From Entomortierella parvispora (taxonomy: Eukaryota; Mortierellomycota; Mortierellomycetes; Mortierellales; Mortierellaceae): DNA of 64,000 nucleotides. Positions 23,448 through 33,204 of the stretch are shown here, one piece after another. The translations under genes and the position numbers were made by a program. Each line of letters opens with the position of its first letter. The first letter of the stretch is position 1. The notes beneath the pieces were generated by a model that searched no databases, was not told the origin of the DNA, and saw only the letters and a list, made by a program, of their open reading frames with translations. The stretch is from the NCBI GenBank assembly GCA_963573315.1, contig OY752140.1, positions 1,240,001-1,304,000 of the forward strand, read 5' to 3'.

Positions 23448-25799
23448 ATGGACGACCCCAACATGCCTGCGTCTCCGCATCTGGTCACTACAGTTGCCGG
23501 GATAGACCCTTTGGGGGTGGGATCTATCTCCACCAACGCTAGTGTCAGTGCCGAGGCGGCCGCATCGGGTCAGCCCATTTCGTCCGTTAGGACCACCCTC
23601 GCGGGTGAGCGATCACCCCTGAACCAACCTGCCACGTCGCATGATGCCGATAGGCTTGGGAGACCATCCGCATCATCCACCTCTGGCAGGGGTTCAGGAG
23701 GGACCGCCGTAGTCCACAACACAACGGCCAAGACCACCCCTGGGGGTGAGCCGTCTTCTTTGTCCACCACTACCATGTCTGGTCGTGCCGATGAGCCTGG
23801 GCAGCCATCCGCACGCCCCACCTCTGGTAGGGTGCCATTGAAATCGGCTTTAGTCTTGGAGAAGCCTGCAGGACAGTCAGGAGGGACTGGTCCTGTGTCA
23901 TCATCATCGTCGAAGTCTGCCGCTTCATCTCCCTCGGGTCTGAGGGATGAGGAGATGGAGGAGCAGGCTCCCATTCCTCCCATGCCCGCGGCGGGTCCGA
24001 TGCCGATTCGGACATACGCCTTTGCTGCGGGTGCCCGTGCAGAGTCCAAACGCAGTCAGGAGGTTCTTCGTCGCCGAGTCGAGGCCAGGGTACAGGCCCA
24101 ACTCCCCCAGCACTTTACACGGCTTAGAAGGGGAGCGGCGGTTATTATTTATGAGAACACGAAGGTCAGGGCAGAGGACCTGCAACTGGAGTTGAACAAA
24201 CTCCTAGATGCACGCTGTGTCCTGAAGAACGATACATACGGGATCTCAGTTGTCGGATTCCTCCATGCAAAGGACCTGGAGGAATTTCTCGTCACCCCTG
24301 TGGTGGTCAAGGGCGTCCGTCTCCGAGTGGAAAGAGCGGTGCACTCGACGGGGTCTCGACTTCAAATCCGAGCGGAATCGGTCTTTGAGTTGGACCCTGA
24401 CGACCTTGAGAAAGAATTGAAGCGGATCTTCCAGGAAGCAGGGGAGATCAAATACATCAACCCGCACTATGTGACGGGATCAAAGGAGACGTTGACAGGA
24501 GTGGTGGATTTCATCCTGGAGATCCCCTCTGGAAAGCTCAAGGACCTGCAGCTGCCCCGGATGGCGGCGCTGTCAGGAGTAAACACTCTGTTTACCTGGC
24601 CCAAGGGAGGCAAGGTCTGTTACAGATGTGGGACGGACGAGCACATCAGGAGGGAGTGTCCTCATCCAATCACTTGGTCGGTCGATCAAGGAGAGCCGTT
24701 GGAGACAGCGATGATGGTAAAGGCATTTCCGGACACTGAAATCACCCAGCCAACAGTCAACACCCATAGTCAGTCAGGCAACAAATCCACAGCCAATAAA
24801 GCTGGTTCAAACAAACTCAATACGCAGCGAGACAATGAGGAGGAATGGACTACGGTAGGACAGAAGAAACGTCCTTACAGTACAAGATCCCGTCCTGGCC
24901 CGCAATCCGACTCGGACAACCCTGTGGAGAGGAAGAAGACTCAACAGGGAAGTGCCAGTGGAGCAGGCAATGGAGGAGGGAAAAAACCCGAAGACGGCGG
25001 TGGAAGCAAAGGCAAGGGGAAGGCCAAAGCCAACACCGACGACCACCAGGAGCAGAGGAAGGAGTCCGAAGCTCGGGTGGACGTGAACAGGGGGACAGAG
25101 GAGGGCTCTGCTGTATCCAACAGCAAGAGCACTCCTACTGCTACCAAAGCTAGTGTGACCTTTGCACCATCTGGAAACAGCTCTGGAGCAGCAGGGTCAG
25201 GAACGAGCGGTCCCACTGAGACCGTCAAGGGTACTAATGCAGTCAGCAACGGTAACCAGACTGCAGAGTCCACCTCTGCCGATATTCAAACAGCAACATC
25301 ATCCAAGATCGCACAGGAGCAAGAGGCGGCGAAGGTAGCAGCTGCCCAACAAGCTATGATCAGGGCAGAAGAAGAACAGGCCCGGTTAGCACAGGAATAC
25401 GCCCGCCAGCAGGAAGCCTGGTTAGCACAGGAACAGGCCCGTCAGCAATGGGAACATGCCCAGCAGGAAGCCTGGCAAGCAGCTGCGGCAGCAGCTGCAG
25501 GGGAAGCTGCAGATGAGGCCTCGGCAGCGGCGGAAGCTTTCAGGGCAGCAGACAATACCCATGACATATTCGACGAGGATGACTTTATGGATGATATGGA
25601 CCCGGAAGAGGTAGACATCGAGATGTATATGAAAACATCAGGACGGTCTAGAGCCGAGGTGGAGGCGATGATAACGCTCAAGATGGCCGCCCGAATCAGA
25701 AAAAAGTCGACTGGGAAATCAATTGTGAAGGCAGTCGGGAAACCAATTGGAAAGCCCATTGGAAAACCGACGACGAGAGCCAGCAAGTCGACTAAGTAG
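23448..25799 (+). CDS. LINE ORF1 protein (RRM-like, CCHC zinc knuckle), copy 2
   Basis: 783 aa from the ATG at 23448 in good context (GTCACCATGG); the frame is open further upstream only through non-ATG codons. Order of parts: a Ser/Thr/Gly/Pro-rich N-terminus with repeated PSA-TSGR-type units (to about residue 180); two RRM-like segments (about 225-385, including AVIIYENTKVRAEDLQ and TGVVDFILEIP); one CCHC knuckle CYRCGTDEHIRREC (about 391-404); a charged linker; an Ala/Gln/Glu-rich coiled coil (about 620-700); an acidic patch; and a basic tail with GKPIGKPIGKP repeats. This layout fits ORF1 of L1/Tx1-type LINEs, which coats element RNA. No nuclease or protease domain is evident. Confidence 0.88.
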   Translation: MDDPNMPASPHLVTTVAGIDPLGVGSISTNASVSAEAAASGQPISSVRTTLAGERSPLNQPATSHDADRLGRPSASSTSGRGSGGTAVVHNTTAKTTPGGEPSSLSTTTMSGRADEPGQPSARPTSGRVPLKSALVLEKPAGQSGGTGPVSSSSSKSAASSPSGLRDEEMEEQAPIPPMPAAGPMPIRTYAFAAGARAESKRSQEVLRRRVEARVQAQLPQHFTRLRRGAAVIIYENTKVRAEDLQLELNKLLDARCVLKNDTYGISVVGFLHAKDLEEFLVTPVVVKGVRLRVERAVHSTGSRLQIRAESVFELDPDDLEKELKRIFQEAGEIKYINPHYVTGSKETLTGVVDFILEIPSGKLKDLQLPRMAALSGVNTLFTWPKGGKVCYRCGTDEHIRRECPHPITWSVDQGEPLETAMMVKAFPDTEITQPTVNTHSQSGNKSTANKAGSNKLNTQRDNEEEWTTVGQKKRPYSTRSRPGPQSDSDNPVERKKTQQGSASGAGNGGGKKPEDGGGSKGKGKAKANTDDHQEQRKESEARVDVNRGTEEGSAVSNSKSTPTATKASVTFAPSGNSSGAAGSGTSGPTETVKGTNAVSNGNQTAESTSADIQTATSSKIAQEQEAAKVAAAQQAMIRAEEEQARLAQEYARQQEAWLAQEQARQQWEHAQQEAWQAAAAAAAGEAADEASAAAEAFRAADNTHDIFDEDDFMDDMDPEEVDIEMYMKTSGRSRAEVEAMITLKMAARIRKKSTGKSIVKAVGKPIGKPIGKPTTRASKSTK

Positions 25800-25843
25800 A
25801 GACTTGTCTCTGCCCGTCGCCTTCTTCCAACTGTTTTTTCCCA

Positions 25844-28800
25844 ATGCCTGTACAACCTATACCACCGAACGCGTCCACGTATGCCAACCTTCGGGTAGCG
25901 ACGTTGAACGTAAGATCTATTCTCAGCGATGAGAATCGCCGTGCATTCTTTGCATGGTTAAAAAATCAACCAATTGACATCATTGCGATCCAGGAGACCG
26001 CAAACTTTGGGATCTTTAATGACACCGTCAAAGCCAAATGGACAAGAGATTGGGGGGAGAGGGGCAAGTCCCTCTTTACCCGATATTGCGGCCTGCTGGT
26101 TTGTCATGAAAGATTCTTCCTCACCGACACTGTGGAGCTTGGAGAAGGCCGTATCCTATCGGCCATCCTCAAAGCGGCAGGACAGGACGAGGATACTCTT
26201 AGGATCACAAACTTATATCTTCCAGCCAACGACAGAGAGCAGCCAATTTTTCTTGCCAGATTGGACGTGGGCAGAATTGCACACCCTCTCACAGTCGTCC
26301 TGGGAGACTTCAACAACACAATGCACCCGATGTTAGACAGAAACCCTCCACGAACAGTAGAACTTCAACAAGAATACCGCTACACTGCACCCTGGCAGAA
26401 TGTAGTGGACGCCTTGATGACGCCGCTGAACCTGGTGGACACTGCCCTCCCTCGGACAAAGAACAAACCATACTATACTCACTACCACGTCAGGACTGTC
26501 GCCGTCACCCCCCAGAACATGGCAATCCGTCGCGCCTTTTTGGAGGCCGCGGATCCGCTAGAGCTGGAGAGGGAGAGGCCAGCGATAGGGGATGGAGCGG
26601 AGCTGCTAGCCATGCTAGACAGAGACGATGACCTGGTGGAGAACCCAGCAACTCCGGGACAGCCCGGAATTATCTTGAACACAAACTCAAGGATTGACTA
26701 TCTGATGGTGTCGGCTACAATGCTTGGATCAGTCTCGGCCCAGGAGGTTCGCTCTTGCGACATTTACTGGCCCGACAAAAAATCCAAGCTCGACCATCGA
26801 CTAGTCTCTGCCACACTTTTTACTACGGACAAACCTCCATACTGTGCTTCCGAGGTACTGGATGAGCGTCTGTTGCACGACCCGACCTTTGTGGAAAAGG
26901 TGAACTCTCTCTTTGCGGATCTGGCAGAGAAGAGGAGTCAGCCCGACTCGCCACCCATGTCCACCTGTTGGGACGAGTGCAAGACCAGGATCTTGGAGGA
27001 AGGTCTGAAATATGCAAAGAAAAAACGAAGAGATAACATGGACAAGCGTCGAAAGTTGACCAGGGATCTCGCGCAAGCGGACGCTACTCTCGACCAGCAC
27101 CCCAGGAACAAGAAGGCAATTGCAAGGAGGTTGCAATGTCTTGATGACCTGGGTGAGCTGTCCAAGTACGAACTTCAAAAGGTGGCGCTGATGGCCAAGG
27201 TGAAATGGGTGGAGGAAGGAGAGAAGGCCACGCCGTTTTTTACCATGCTTCTTCACGCACGCCGTAGGAAAGCAACTATCGCAGCTCTTAAAAACAGGGA
27301 GGGAGAATCAAAAGAGGACATGGACTCGATTGAATCGATCGCCCGCGAGTTTTATTCTGAGCTATACACGTCAGAGCCGACTGACCGGACCGCACAGGAG
27401 ACGCTCCTGAGTGCAGTCCACACGTCGGTGAACGCCAGAGATAAGATCGATCTGGATGCGGATCTCACGGAGGGAGAGATTACGTCTGCGATTCAAGCCA
27501 TGGCGGCTCGATCCTCTCCAGGAACTGACGGGCTCACCTACGCATTCTACAAAGCTTTCAAATCCAAGATCACACCGGTCCTCATGGAGATATTTAACGA
27601 TATCAAGCCAGGATCAGTCGCGTCTATGCCCGAATCGCATGGTCAGTCTCTGACTATCTTGCTGTTCAAAAAGGGGGATGCGGAGCAAATAGGGAATTAC
27701 CGCCCTATTTCCCTCACGCAGTGTGATTACAAGATTTTTACAAAGGTCTTGACCAACCGGATGAACCCTGTTGCCGACAAGATCTTGAATGTTCATCAAA
27801 CGGGATTTATCCCAGAACGACAAGGACACGACAACGTCATGTTGCTGGAGTTGCTGGTTCATTACTTTCAAGACGGGAGCAAGGGAGACGCTTCGATCTT
27901 GAGTCTGGATCAGCAAAAGGCGTATGATAGGGTGGAATGGGGATACCTGCATCTGTGCTTGGAGCGCTTTGGATTTGGCCCGAGGCTCAGGCACTGGATC
28001 AAGCTTTGTTACACAGAGCTAGAGGCAACCATCCACTTGGGGTCGCGCAAATCGGATCCGTACCAGATCAAGAGAGGACTTCGCCAAGGTGATCCCCTCG
28101 CGCCGATCTTGTTCAATTTTGTACTGGAGCCGTTCCTTTTACATTACACACGAACCGCCAGGGGGCCCATGGTCCCTGGCATCCGTCCCAAGGTTGCCGC
28201 CTTTGCAGATGACACCAATCTGCTGATGGGACCAGGAGATGATATCCACGCTCAGAATGCAATCCGGCTCCACGAAGCGGCGTCTGGGGCTCGCATCAAC
28301 CACGACAAATCCACTCTGATCCCTCTGACCGAGACCGCTCACACGGTCATCGCTGTCCCAAATGTCAATGCGGTGCCCTTCGGGACCGCATTTGAGCACT
28401 TGGGAATCGTGTTGCAGTCAGGTGAACGCGACATGAAGGGGATTGAGAAGGGAATTCTCGGAAAACTGGAGAACGCAATTGCTGGATGGCGATTGAGAAA
28501 GCTGACGTTTGAAGGTCGTGTGACGGTACTGAACACGTACTTTTTGTCAAAGCTGTGGTATGTCGCACCATTCTACACCTTTACGGCGTCGTTCTACCAG
28601 GAGTTGGACAAGCTGACCCGTCACATTTTGTGGCCAACAACAAACGCTCGTGTGAGTCTGAATTGGTACCGCCAGCCCAAGAAATGGGGTGGATACGGAC
28701 TCTTGCACCCCGAACACCAGATCAAAGCCCTGAAAGCAAAATGGATGGCACGCCGACTGGAGACCCCGGCCCAGAGATGGGTTCCTCTGTTGGAGACGAT

Positions 28801-29875
28801 TGTCAGAGAGGGGACAGCCAACGGCGGAGGTCAAGCCATTTTTGCTCTAGAAAACCCAACACAGAGAGGGACAAGGCTATTGGGCCTGTCAGACCCCCCT
28901 CTCCCAGCCAGCATCCTCGCCAGTGTCCATGCCTTCCAGGAGCTGGACATCAAAGAGGCCCCGCGCCCAGAGCGAAGAATTGGATATCGCTTCCAACTCT
29001 TTGATGGCGAGTGTGCGACCAACGCCTTTGAGGTCAAGAGGGCTCGTCTGTACCTGGGCAAAGTAGCACGAGAGGCCCAAGTAGGACGACCTCTTCCTAA
29101 AGCCAAGAGGGACTGGCCTGCCATCCCAAGCCTGATGAACTTTAGATCCATCGAGGTGGACCGGACGGGACCTGGGCCTCATCCCGAAAGGAACTCTATG
29201 CCTCCGATCCCGGACGAAGAGTGGAAGGTGTGTTGGGAGCGCTTCTGGGCGACCGAGCGACGCCCCAACGAGCGCCACTTTCTGTACCAGCTCCATCACA
29301 GAGCGGTATGGACCAAGGGATTCAAGTCGACCATAATACTCAATCAACCGGTGGAGAACAAGTGGTGCAGGAGGTGCATCGCCCATGACCCACCGATACA
29401 AGTCCATGAGAACACAGTCCATGCTTTTCACGACTGCCCACAAGTGTTGGCAGAATGGGATCGAGTCCGCGAGAGGATCGAAACCCTCTGCCAGACAGGA
29501 CCGCTATCCACAATAGTGTATCACGATATACTCTGTTGGCCCCGAGTAGCGGACCTGCCACCTCTGGCCATCCACCTGCATTCTACCGTCACTCAAACCA
29601 TATGGCAAAGCTATTGTGCCCTTGGAGATGGAGAACGACAGGCGGATATATACCTGAGAGGAGCAGTTGTATCAGCGTTCAAGACACGAGCCAAGGTAGA
29701 GCAGGCGCGAGCCATCTACCGTGATCAAGTGGAACACCACCAACGAGCTCGAGGCCAATTAGGGCAAGAGCCGTCGACAAAGAACTACGACCAGTTTGTG
29801 TCTGTGTGGCACCATCCTCCTCACATCACGGTCTTTCGAGATCGGCTGGAATGGGGAGAGATGTGGAGCAATTAA
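25844..29875 (+). CDS. LINE ORF2: APE-type endonuclease and reverse transcriptase, copy 2
   Basis: 1343 aa. N-terminal exonuclease/endonuclease/phosphatase domain: TLNVRS (about 20), IQET (about 49), LGDFNNT (about 155), SRIDYLMVS (about 282) and KLDHRLVS (about 315), with all expected catalytic residues. Reverse transcriptase: GNYRPISLTQCDYKI (about 615), SLDQQKAYDRVEWGYL (about 688), GLRQGDPLAPILFNF (about 744) and the catalytic FADD (about 786). C-terminal zinc finger CRRC...VHAFHDC (about 1174-1198), as in L1/Tx1-clade proteins. I see no RNase H motif. The protein would nick the target and copy the RNA in place. Clade assignment (L1/Tx1-like) is from motif resemblance only. Confidence 0.95.
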   Translation: MPVQPIPPNASTYANLRVATLNVRSILSDENRRAFFAWLKNQPIDIIAIQETANFGIFNDTVKAKWTRDWGERGKSLFTRYCGLLVCHERFFLTDTVELGEGRILSAILKAAGQDEDTLRITNLYLPANDREQPIFLARLDVGRIAHPLTVVLGDFNNTMHPMLDRNPPRTVELQQEYRYTAPWQNVVDALMTPLNLVDTALPRTKNKPYYTHYHVRTVAVTPQNMAIRRAFLEAADPLELERERPAIGDGAELLAMLDRDDDLVENPATPGQPGIILNTNSRIDYLMVSATMLGSVSAQEVRSCDIYWPDKKSKLDHRLVSATLFTTDKPPYCASEVLDERLLHDPTFVEKVNSLFADLAEKRSQPDSPPMSTCWDECKTRILEEGLKYAKKKRRDNMDKRRKLTRDLAQADATLDQHPRNKKAIARRLQCLDDLGELSKYELQKVALMAKVKWVEEGEKATPFFTMLLHARRRKATIAALKNREGESKEDMDSIESIAREFYSELYTSEPTDRTAQETLLSAVHTSVNARDKIDLDADLTEGEITSAIQAMAARSSPGTDGLTYAFYKAFKSKITPVLMEIFNDIKPGSVASMPESHGQSLTILLFKKGDAEQIGNYRPISLTQCDYKIFTKVLTNRMNPVADKILNVHQTGFIPERQGHDNVMLLELLVHYFQDGSKGDASILSLDQQKAYDRVEWGYLHLCLERFGFGPRLRHWIKLCYTELEATIHLGSRKSDPYQIKRGLRQGDPLAPILFNFVLEPFLLHYTRTARGPMVPGIRPKVAAFADDTNLLMGPGDDIHAQNAIRLHEAASGARINHDKSTLIPLTETAHTVIAVPNVNAVPFGTAFEHLGIVLQSGERDMKGIEKGILGKLENAIAGWRLRKLTFEGRVTVLNTYFLSKLWYVAPFYTFTASFYQELDKLTRHILWPTTNARVSLNWYRQPKKWGGYGLLHPEHQIKALKAKWMARRLETPAQRWVPLLETIVREGTANGGGQAIFALENPTQRGTRLLGLSDPPLPASILASVHAFQELDIKEAPRPERRIGYRFQLFDGECATNAFEVKRARLYLGKVAREAQVGRPLPKAKRDWPAIPSLMNFRSIEVDRTGPGPHPERNSMPPIPDEEWKVCWERFWATERRPNERHFLYQLHHRAVWTKGFKSTIILNQPVENKWCRRCIAHDPPIQVHENTVHAFHDCPQVLAEWDRVRERIETLCQTGPLSTIVYHDILCWPRVADLPPLAIHLHSTVTQTIWQSYCALGDGERQADIYLRGAVVSAFKTRAKVEQARAIYRDQVEHHQRARGQLGQEPSTKNYDQFVSVWHHPPHITVFRDRLEWGEMWSN

Positions 29876-30111
29876 GTTTGCACCGCACGGTCCCGAACGA
29901 TAAAAAACAAAATCAGGGACGATCGACTCCTGCAATTGACCGCCCCGCCAGAAAAACAGACCCGAAACACGAAAACCAAAAAAACAGAAAACACAAGGTC
30001 GAGAACGCGAGCGGGTCTCCTTCTCCGTCAAGACCTCCAACAGGCATCGGTTCATCTCTTTACCAACAAGAGATGAGCAGGAACCGACCAAAAAAATAAA
30101 ATCAGCGGTCG

Positions 30112-30202
30112 CTGCTTCTCCCCGCCTCTGAGAAGCAGTGCTCGCGAGTAGGTGGCTCCCTGCCCTACTCAAAGAGCACCCCTGGATCCTTGCAAGATCC
30201 AG
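30112..30202 (+). other. Three consecutive RNA hairpins in the LINE 3' UTR (copy 2)
   Basis: Hairpin 1: CTGCTTCTC (30112-30120) pairs with GAGAAGCAG (30130-30138). Hairpin 2: GTGCTC and GAGTAGG (30138-30152) pair with CCTACTC and GAGCAC (30164-30179), giving 13 pairs with a small internal loop. Hairpin 3: CTGGATC (30182-30188) pairs with GATCCAG (30196-30202). The same stems occur in the other complete 3' UTRs. They may serve recognition by reverse transcriptase or RNA stability; this is inference. Confidence 0.7.
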
Positions 30203-30452
30203 AAGATCCATGCCAAGGGCTCTGACGCTCCTCTCGGGTGTCACTCCCTCACTTGTCATGTCAAAGGGCCGCCGTTTCCGTCGCCTTTTTCCTAAATAGT
30301 CTTCCACCCCTACCTCCCTGGGCCCGATCTGTATGGATCGTGAAGCCCTTGTTCCCGCTTAGCGCAGGGCGAGCCACTTTTTTTAGAAAAAACAGATAGT
30401 TCGGCAGTAGTAACCTTTATCATTACCAGCGAGGGGGAACACTTTGGGAAAG

Positions 30453-30485
30453 CTTCGGCACCCCCCCGCATGGAATAAACCGAAG
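30453..30485 (+). other. Terminal 3' hairpin of the LINE (copy 2)
   Basis: CTTCGG (30453-30458) pairs with CCGAAG (30480-30485), with a loop containing a C-run, 15 nt from the element's 3' end. It is present in all copies, including the 101-bp remnant. A stem close to the 3' end is a common reverse-transcriptase recognition feature in stringent LINEs. Confidence 0.65.
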
Positions 30486-30500
30486 AGTATCTCTCTCTTC

Positions 30501-30514
30501 GCCCGGCTAACTCA
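30501..30514 (+). repeat. Shortened, mutated tRNA-Lys 5' fragment before remnant copy 3
   Basis: The bases GCCCGGCTAACTCA match tRNA-Lys nucleotides 1-14 except G10 to A. The sequence then runs straight into LINE 3' UTR (TTCGGCAG). TCGG is shared by tRNA and LINE at this point, so the exact breakpoint is ambiguous by about four bases. Confidence 0.8.
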
Positions 30515-30615
30515 TTCGGCAGTAGTAACCTTTATCATTACCAGCGAGGGGGAACACTTTGGGAAAGCTTCGGCACCCCCCCGCATGGAATAAACCGAAG
30601 AGTATCTCTCTCTTC
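30515..30615 (+). mobile_element. tRNA-Lys LINE copy 3, 101-bp 3' remnant
   Basis: The sequence is identical to the last 101 bp of copy 2, including the terminal hairpin and the CTCTCTCTTC end, and abuts another tRNA half. It is either an extremely truncated insertion or the leftover of a microhomology deletion (TCGG) that removed most of a longer copy. Confidence 0.85.
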
Positions 30616-30639
30616 GCCCGGCTAGCTCAATCGGTAGAG
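30616..30639 (+). repeat. tRNA-Lys 5' half between copies 3 and 4
   Basis: Exact copy of tRNA nucleotides 1-24, joined on the right to the 5' end of copy 4 (CAACTCTTTC). Confidence 0.93.
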
Positions 30640-30808
30640 CAACTCTTTCTTTCCCAGTTCCGCAAATAATTGAATTAGCAGTCACTGTTACTTTCAGTTT
30701 TTTGTTCATCCTCATCGCTTTTTTGCTCATTGCATTTCGTCGGTCATTAGCAAAGTGCTCAGCTCCGGGAAGGACCATCACACCACCGTGAATCAACAAC
30801 TCGTCACC

Positions 30809-33160
30809 ATGGACGACCCCAACATGCCTGCGTCTCCGCATCTGGTCACTACAGTTGCCGGGATAGACCCTTTGGGGGTGGGATCTATCTCCACCAACGC
30901 TAGTGTCAGTGCCGAGGCGGCCGCATCGGGTCAGCCCATTTCGTCCGTTAGGACCACCCTCGCGGGTGAGCGATCACCCCTGAACCAACCTGCCACGTCG
31001 CATGATGCCGATAGGCTTGGGAGACCATCCGCATCATCCACCTCTGGCAGGGGTTCAGGAGGGACCGCCGTAGTCCACAACACAACGGCCAAGACCACCC
31101 CTGGGGGTGAGCCGTCTTCTTTGTCCACCACTACCATGTCTGGTCGTGCCGATGAGCCTGGGCAGCCATCCGCACGCCCCACCTCTGGTAGGGTGCCATT
31201 GAAATCGGCTTTAGTCTTGGAGAAGCCTGCAGGACAGTCAGGAGGGACTGGTCCTGTGTCATCATCATCGTCGAAGTCTGCCGCTTCATCTCCCTCGGGT
31301 CTGAGGGATGAGGAGATGGAGGAGCAGGCTCCCATTCCTCCCATGCCCGCGGCGGGTCCGATGCCGATTCGGACATACGCCTTTGCTGCGGGTGCCCGTG
31401 CAGAGTCCAAACGCAGTCAGGAGGTTCTTCGTCGCCGAGTCGAGGCCAGGGTACAGGCCCAACTCCCCCAGCACTTTACACGGCTTAGAAGGGGAGCGGC
31501 GGTTATTATTTATGAGAACACGAAGGTCAGGGCAGAGGACCTGCAACTGGAGTTGAACAAACTCCTAGATGCACGCTGTGTCCTGAAGAACGATACATAC
31601 GGGATCTCAGTTGTCGGATTCCTCCATGCAAAGGACCTGGAGGAATTTCTCGTCACCCCTGTGGTGGTCAAGGGCGTCCGTCTCCGAGTGGAAAGAGCGG
31701 TGCACTCGACGGGGTCTCGACTTCAAATCCGAGCGGAATCGGTCTTTGAGTTGGACCCTGACGACCTTGAGAAAGAATTGAAGCGGATCTTCCAGGAAGC
31801 AGGGGAGATCAAATACATCAACCCGCACTATGTGACGGGATCAAAGGAGACGTTGACAGGAGTGGTGGATTTCATCCTGGAGATCCCCTCTGGAAAGCTC
31901 AAGGACCTGCAGCTGCCCCGGATGGCGGCGCTGTCAGGAGTAAACACTCTGTTTACCTGGCCCAAGGGAGGCAAGGTCTGTTACAGATGTGGGACGGACG
32001 AGCACATCAGGAGGGAGTGTCCTCATCCAATCACTTGGTCGGTCGATCAAGGAGAGCCGTTGGAGACAGCGATGATGGTAAAGGCATTTCCGGACACTGA
32101 AATCACCCAGCCAACAGTCAACACCCATAGTCAGTCAGGCAACAAATCCACAGCCAATAAAGCTGGTTCAAACAAACTCAATACGCAGCGAGACAATGAG
32201 GAGGAATGGACTACGGTAGGACAGAAGAAACGTCCTTACAGTACAAGATCCCGTCCTGGCCCGCAATCCGACTCGGACAACCCTGTGGAGAGGAAGAAGA
32301 CTCAACAGGGAAGTGCCAGTGGAGCAGGCAATGGAGGAGGGAAAAAACCCGAAGACGGCGGTGGAAGCAAAGGCAAGGGGAAGGCCAAAGCCAACACCGA
32401 CGACCACCAGGAGCAGAGGAAGGAGTCCGAAGCTCGGGTGGACGTGAACAGGGGGACAGAGGAGGGCTCTGCTGTATCCAACAGCAAGAGCACTCCTACT
32501 GCTACCAAAGCTAGTGTGACCTTTGCACCATCTGGAAACAGCTCTGGAGCAGCAGGGTCAGGAACGAGCGGTCCCACTGAGACCGTCAAGGGTACTAATG
32601 CAGTCAGCAACGGTAACCAGACTGCAGAGTCCACCTCTGCCGATATTCAAACAGCAACATCATCCAAGATCGCACAGGAGCAAGAGGCGGCGAAGGTAGC
32701 AGCTGCCCAACAAGCTATGATCAGGGCAGAAGAAGAACAGGCCCGGTTAGCACAGGAATACGCCCGCCAGCAGGAAGCCTGGTTAGCACAGGAACAGGCC
32801 CGCCAGCAATGGGAACATGCCCAGCAGGAAGCCTGGCAAGCAGCTGCGGCAGCAGCTGCAGGGGAAGCTGCAGATGAGGCCTCGGCAGCGGCGGAAGCTT
32901 TCAGGGCAGCAGACAATACCCATGACATCTTCGACGAGGATGACTTTATGGATGATATGGACCCGGAAGAGGTAGACATCGAGATGTATATGAAAACATC
33001 AGGACGGTCTAGAGCCGAGGTGGAGGCGATGATAACGCTCAAGATGGCCGCCCGAATCAGAAAAAAGTCGACTGGGAAATCAATTGTGAAGGCAGTCGGG
33101 AAACCAATTGGAAAGCCCATTGGAAAACCGACGACGAGAGCCAGCAAGTCGACTAAGTAG
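30809..33160 (+). CDS. LINE ORF1 protein, copy 4
   Basis: 783 aa from the ATG at 30809; I noticed no amino acid difference from copy 2 ORF1. The CCHC knuckle and Ala/Gln coiled coil are intact. A few silent differences occur (for example near 32802 and 32929). Confidence 0.88.
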   Translation: MDDPNMPASPHLVTTVAGIDPLGVGSISTNASVSAEAAASGQPISSVRTTLAGERSPLNQPATSHDADRLGRPSASSTSGRGSGGTAVVHNTTAKTTPGGEPSSLSTTTMSGRADEPGQPSARPTSGRVPLKSALVLEKPAGQSGGTGPVSSSSSKSAASSPSGLRDEEMEEQAPIPPMPAAGPMPIRTYAFAAGARAESKRSQEVLRRRVEARVQAQLPQHFTRLRRGAAVIIYENTKVRAEDLQLELNKLLDARCVLKNDTYGISVVGFLHAKDLEEFLVTPVVVKGVRLRVERAVHSTGSRLQIRAESVFELDPDDLEKELKRIFQEAGEIKYINPHYVTGSKETLTGVVDFILEIPSGKLKDLQLPRMAALSGVNTLFTWPKGGKVCYRCGTDEHIRRECPHPITWSVDQGEPLETAMMVKAFPDTEITQPTVNTHSQSGNKSTANKAGSNKLNTQRDNEEEWTTVGQKKRPYSTRSRPGPQSDSDNPVERKKTQQGSASGAGNGGGKKPEDGGGSKGKGKAKANTDDHQEQRKESEARVDVNRGTEEGSAVSNSKSTPTATKASVTFAPSGNSSGAAGSGTSGPTETVKGTNAVSNGNQTAESTSADIQTATSSKIAQEQEAAKVAAAQQAMIRAEEEQARLAQEYARQQEAWLAQEQARQQWEHAQQEAWQAAAAAAAGEAADEASAAAEAFRAADNTHDIFDEDDFMDDMDPEEVDIEMYMKTSGRSRAEVEAMITLKMAARIRKKSTGKSIVKAVGKPIGKPIGKPTTRASKSTK

Positions 33161-33204
33161 AGACTTGTCTCTGCCCGTCGCCTTCTTCCAACTGTTTTTT
33201 CCCA

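Larger units (their letters stand above)
23279..30500 (+). mobile_element. tRNA-Lys LINE copy 2, full length (7,222 bp)
   Basis: The parts are a 169-bp 5' UTR, ORF1 (23448-25799), a 44-bp spacer, ORF2 (25844-29875) and a 625-bp 3' UTR. There is no poly(A) tail: the element ends in CTCTCTCTTC just before the next tRNA fragment. There are no terminal repeats. Both frames are open. The element is nearly identical to copy 4 (same length, three amino acid differences noticed in ORF2), suggesting recent amplification. Confidence 0.95.

Noticed and set aside
29759-30307. Antisense 144-182 codon frame (EDYLGKRRRKRR) opposite the LINE 3' UTR in each copy
   Set aside because: It begins with GTG rather than ATG, overlaps the structured 3' UTR, and is frameshifted in copies 6 and 7. 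It is most likely a shadow kept by copy similarity.
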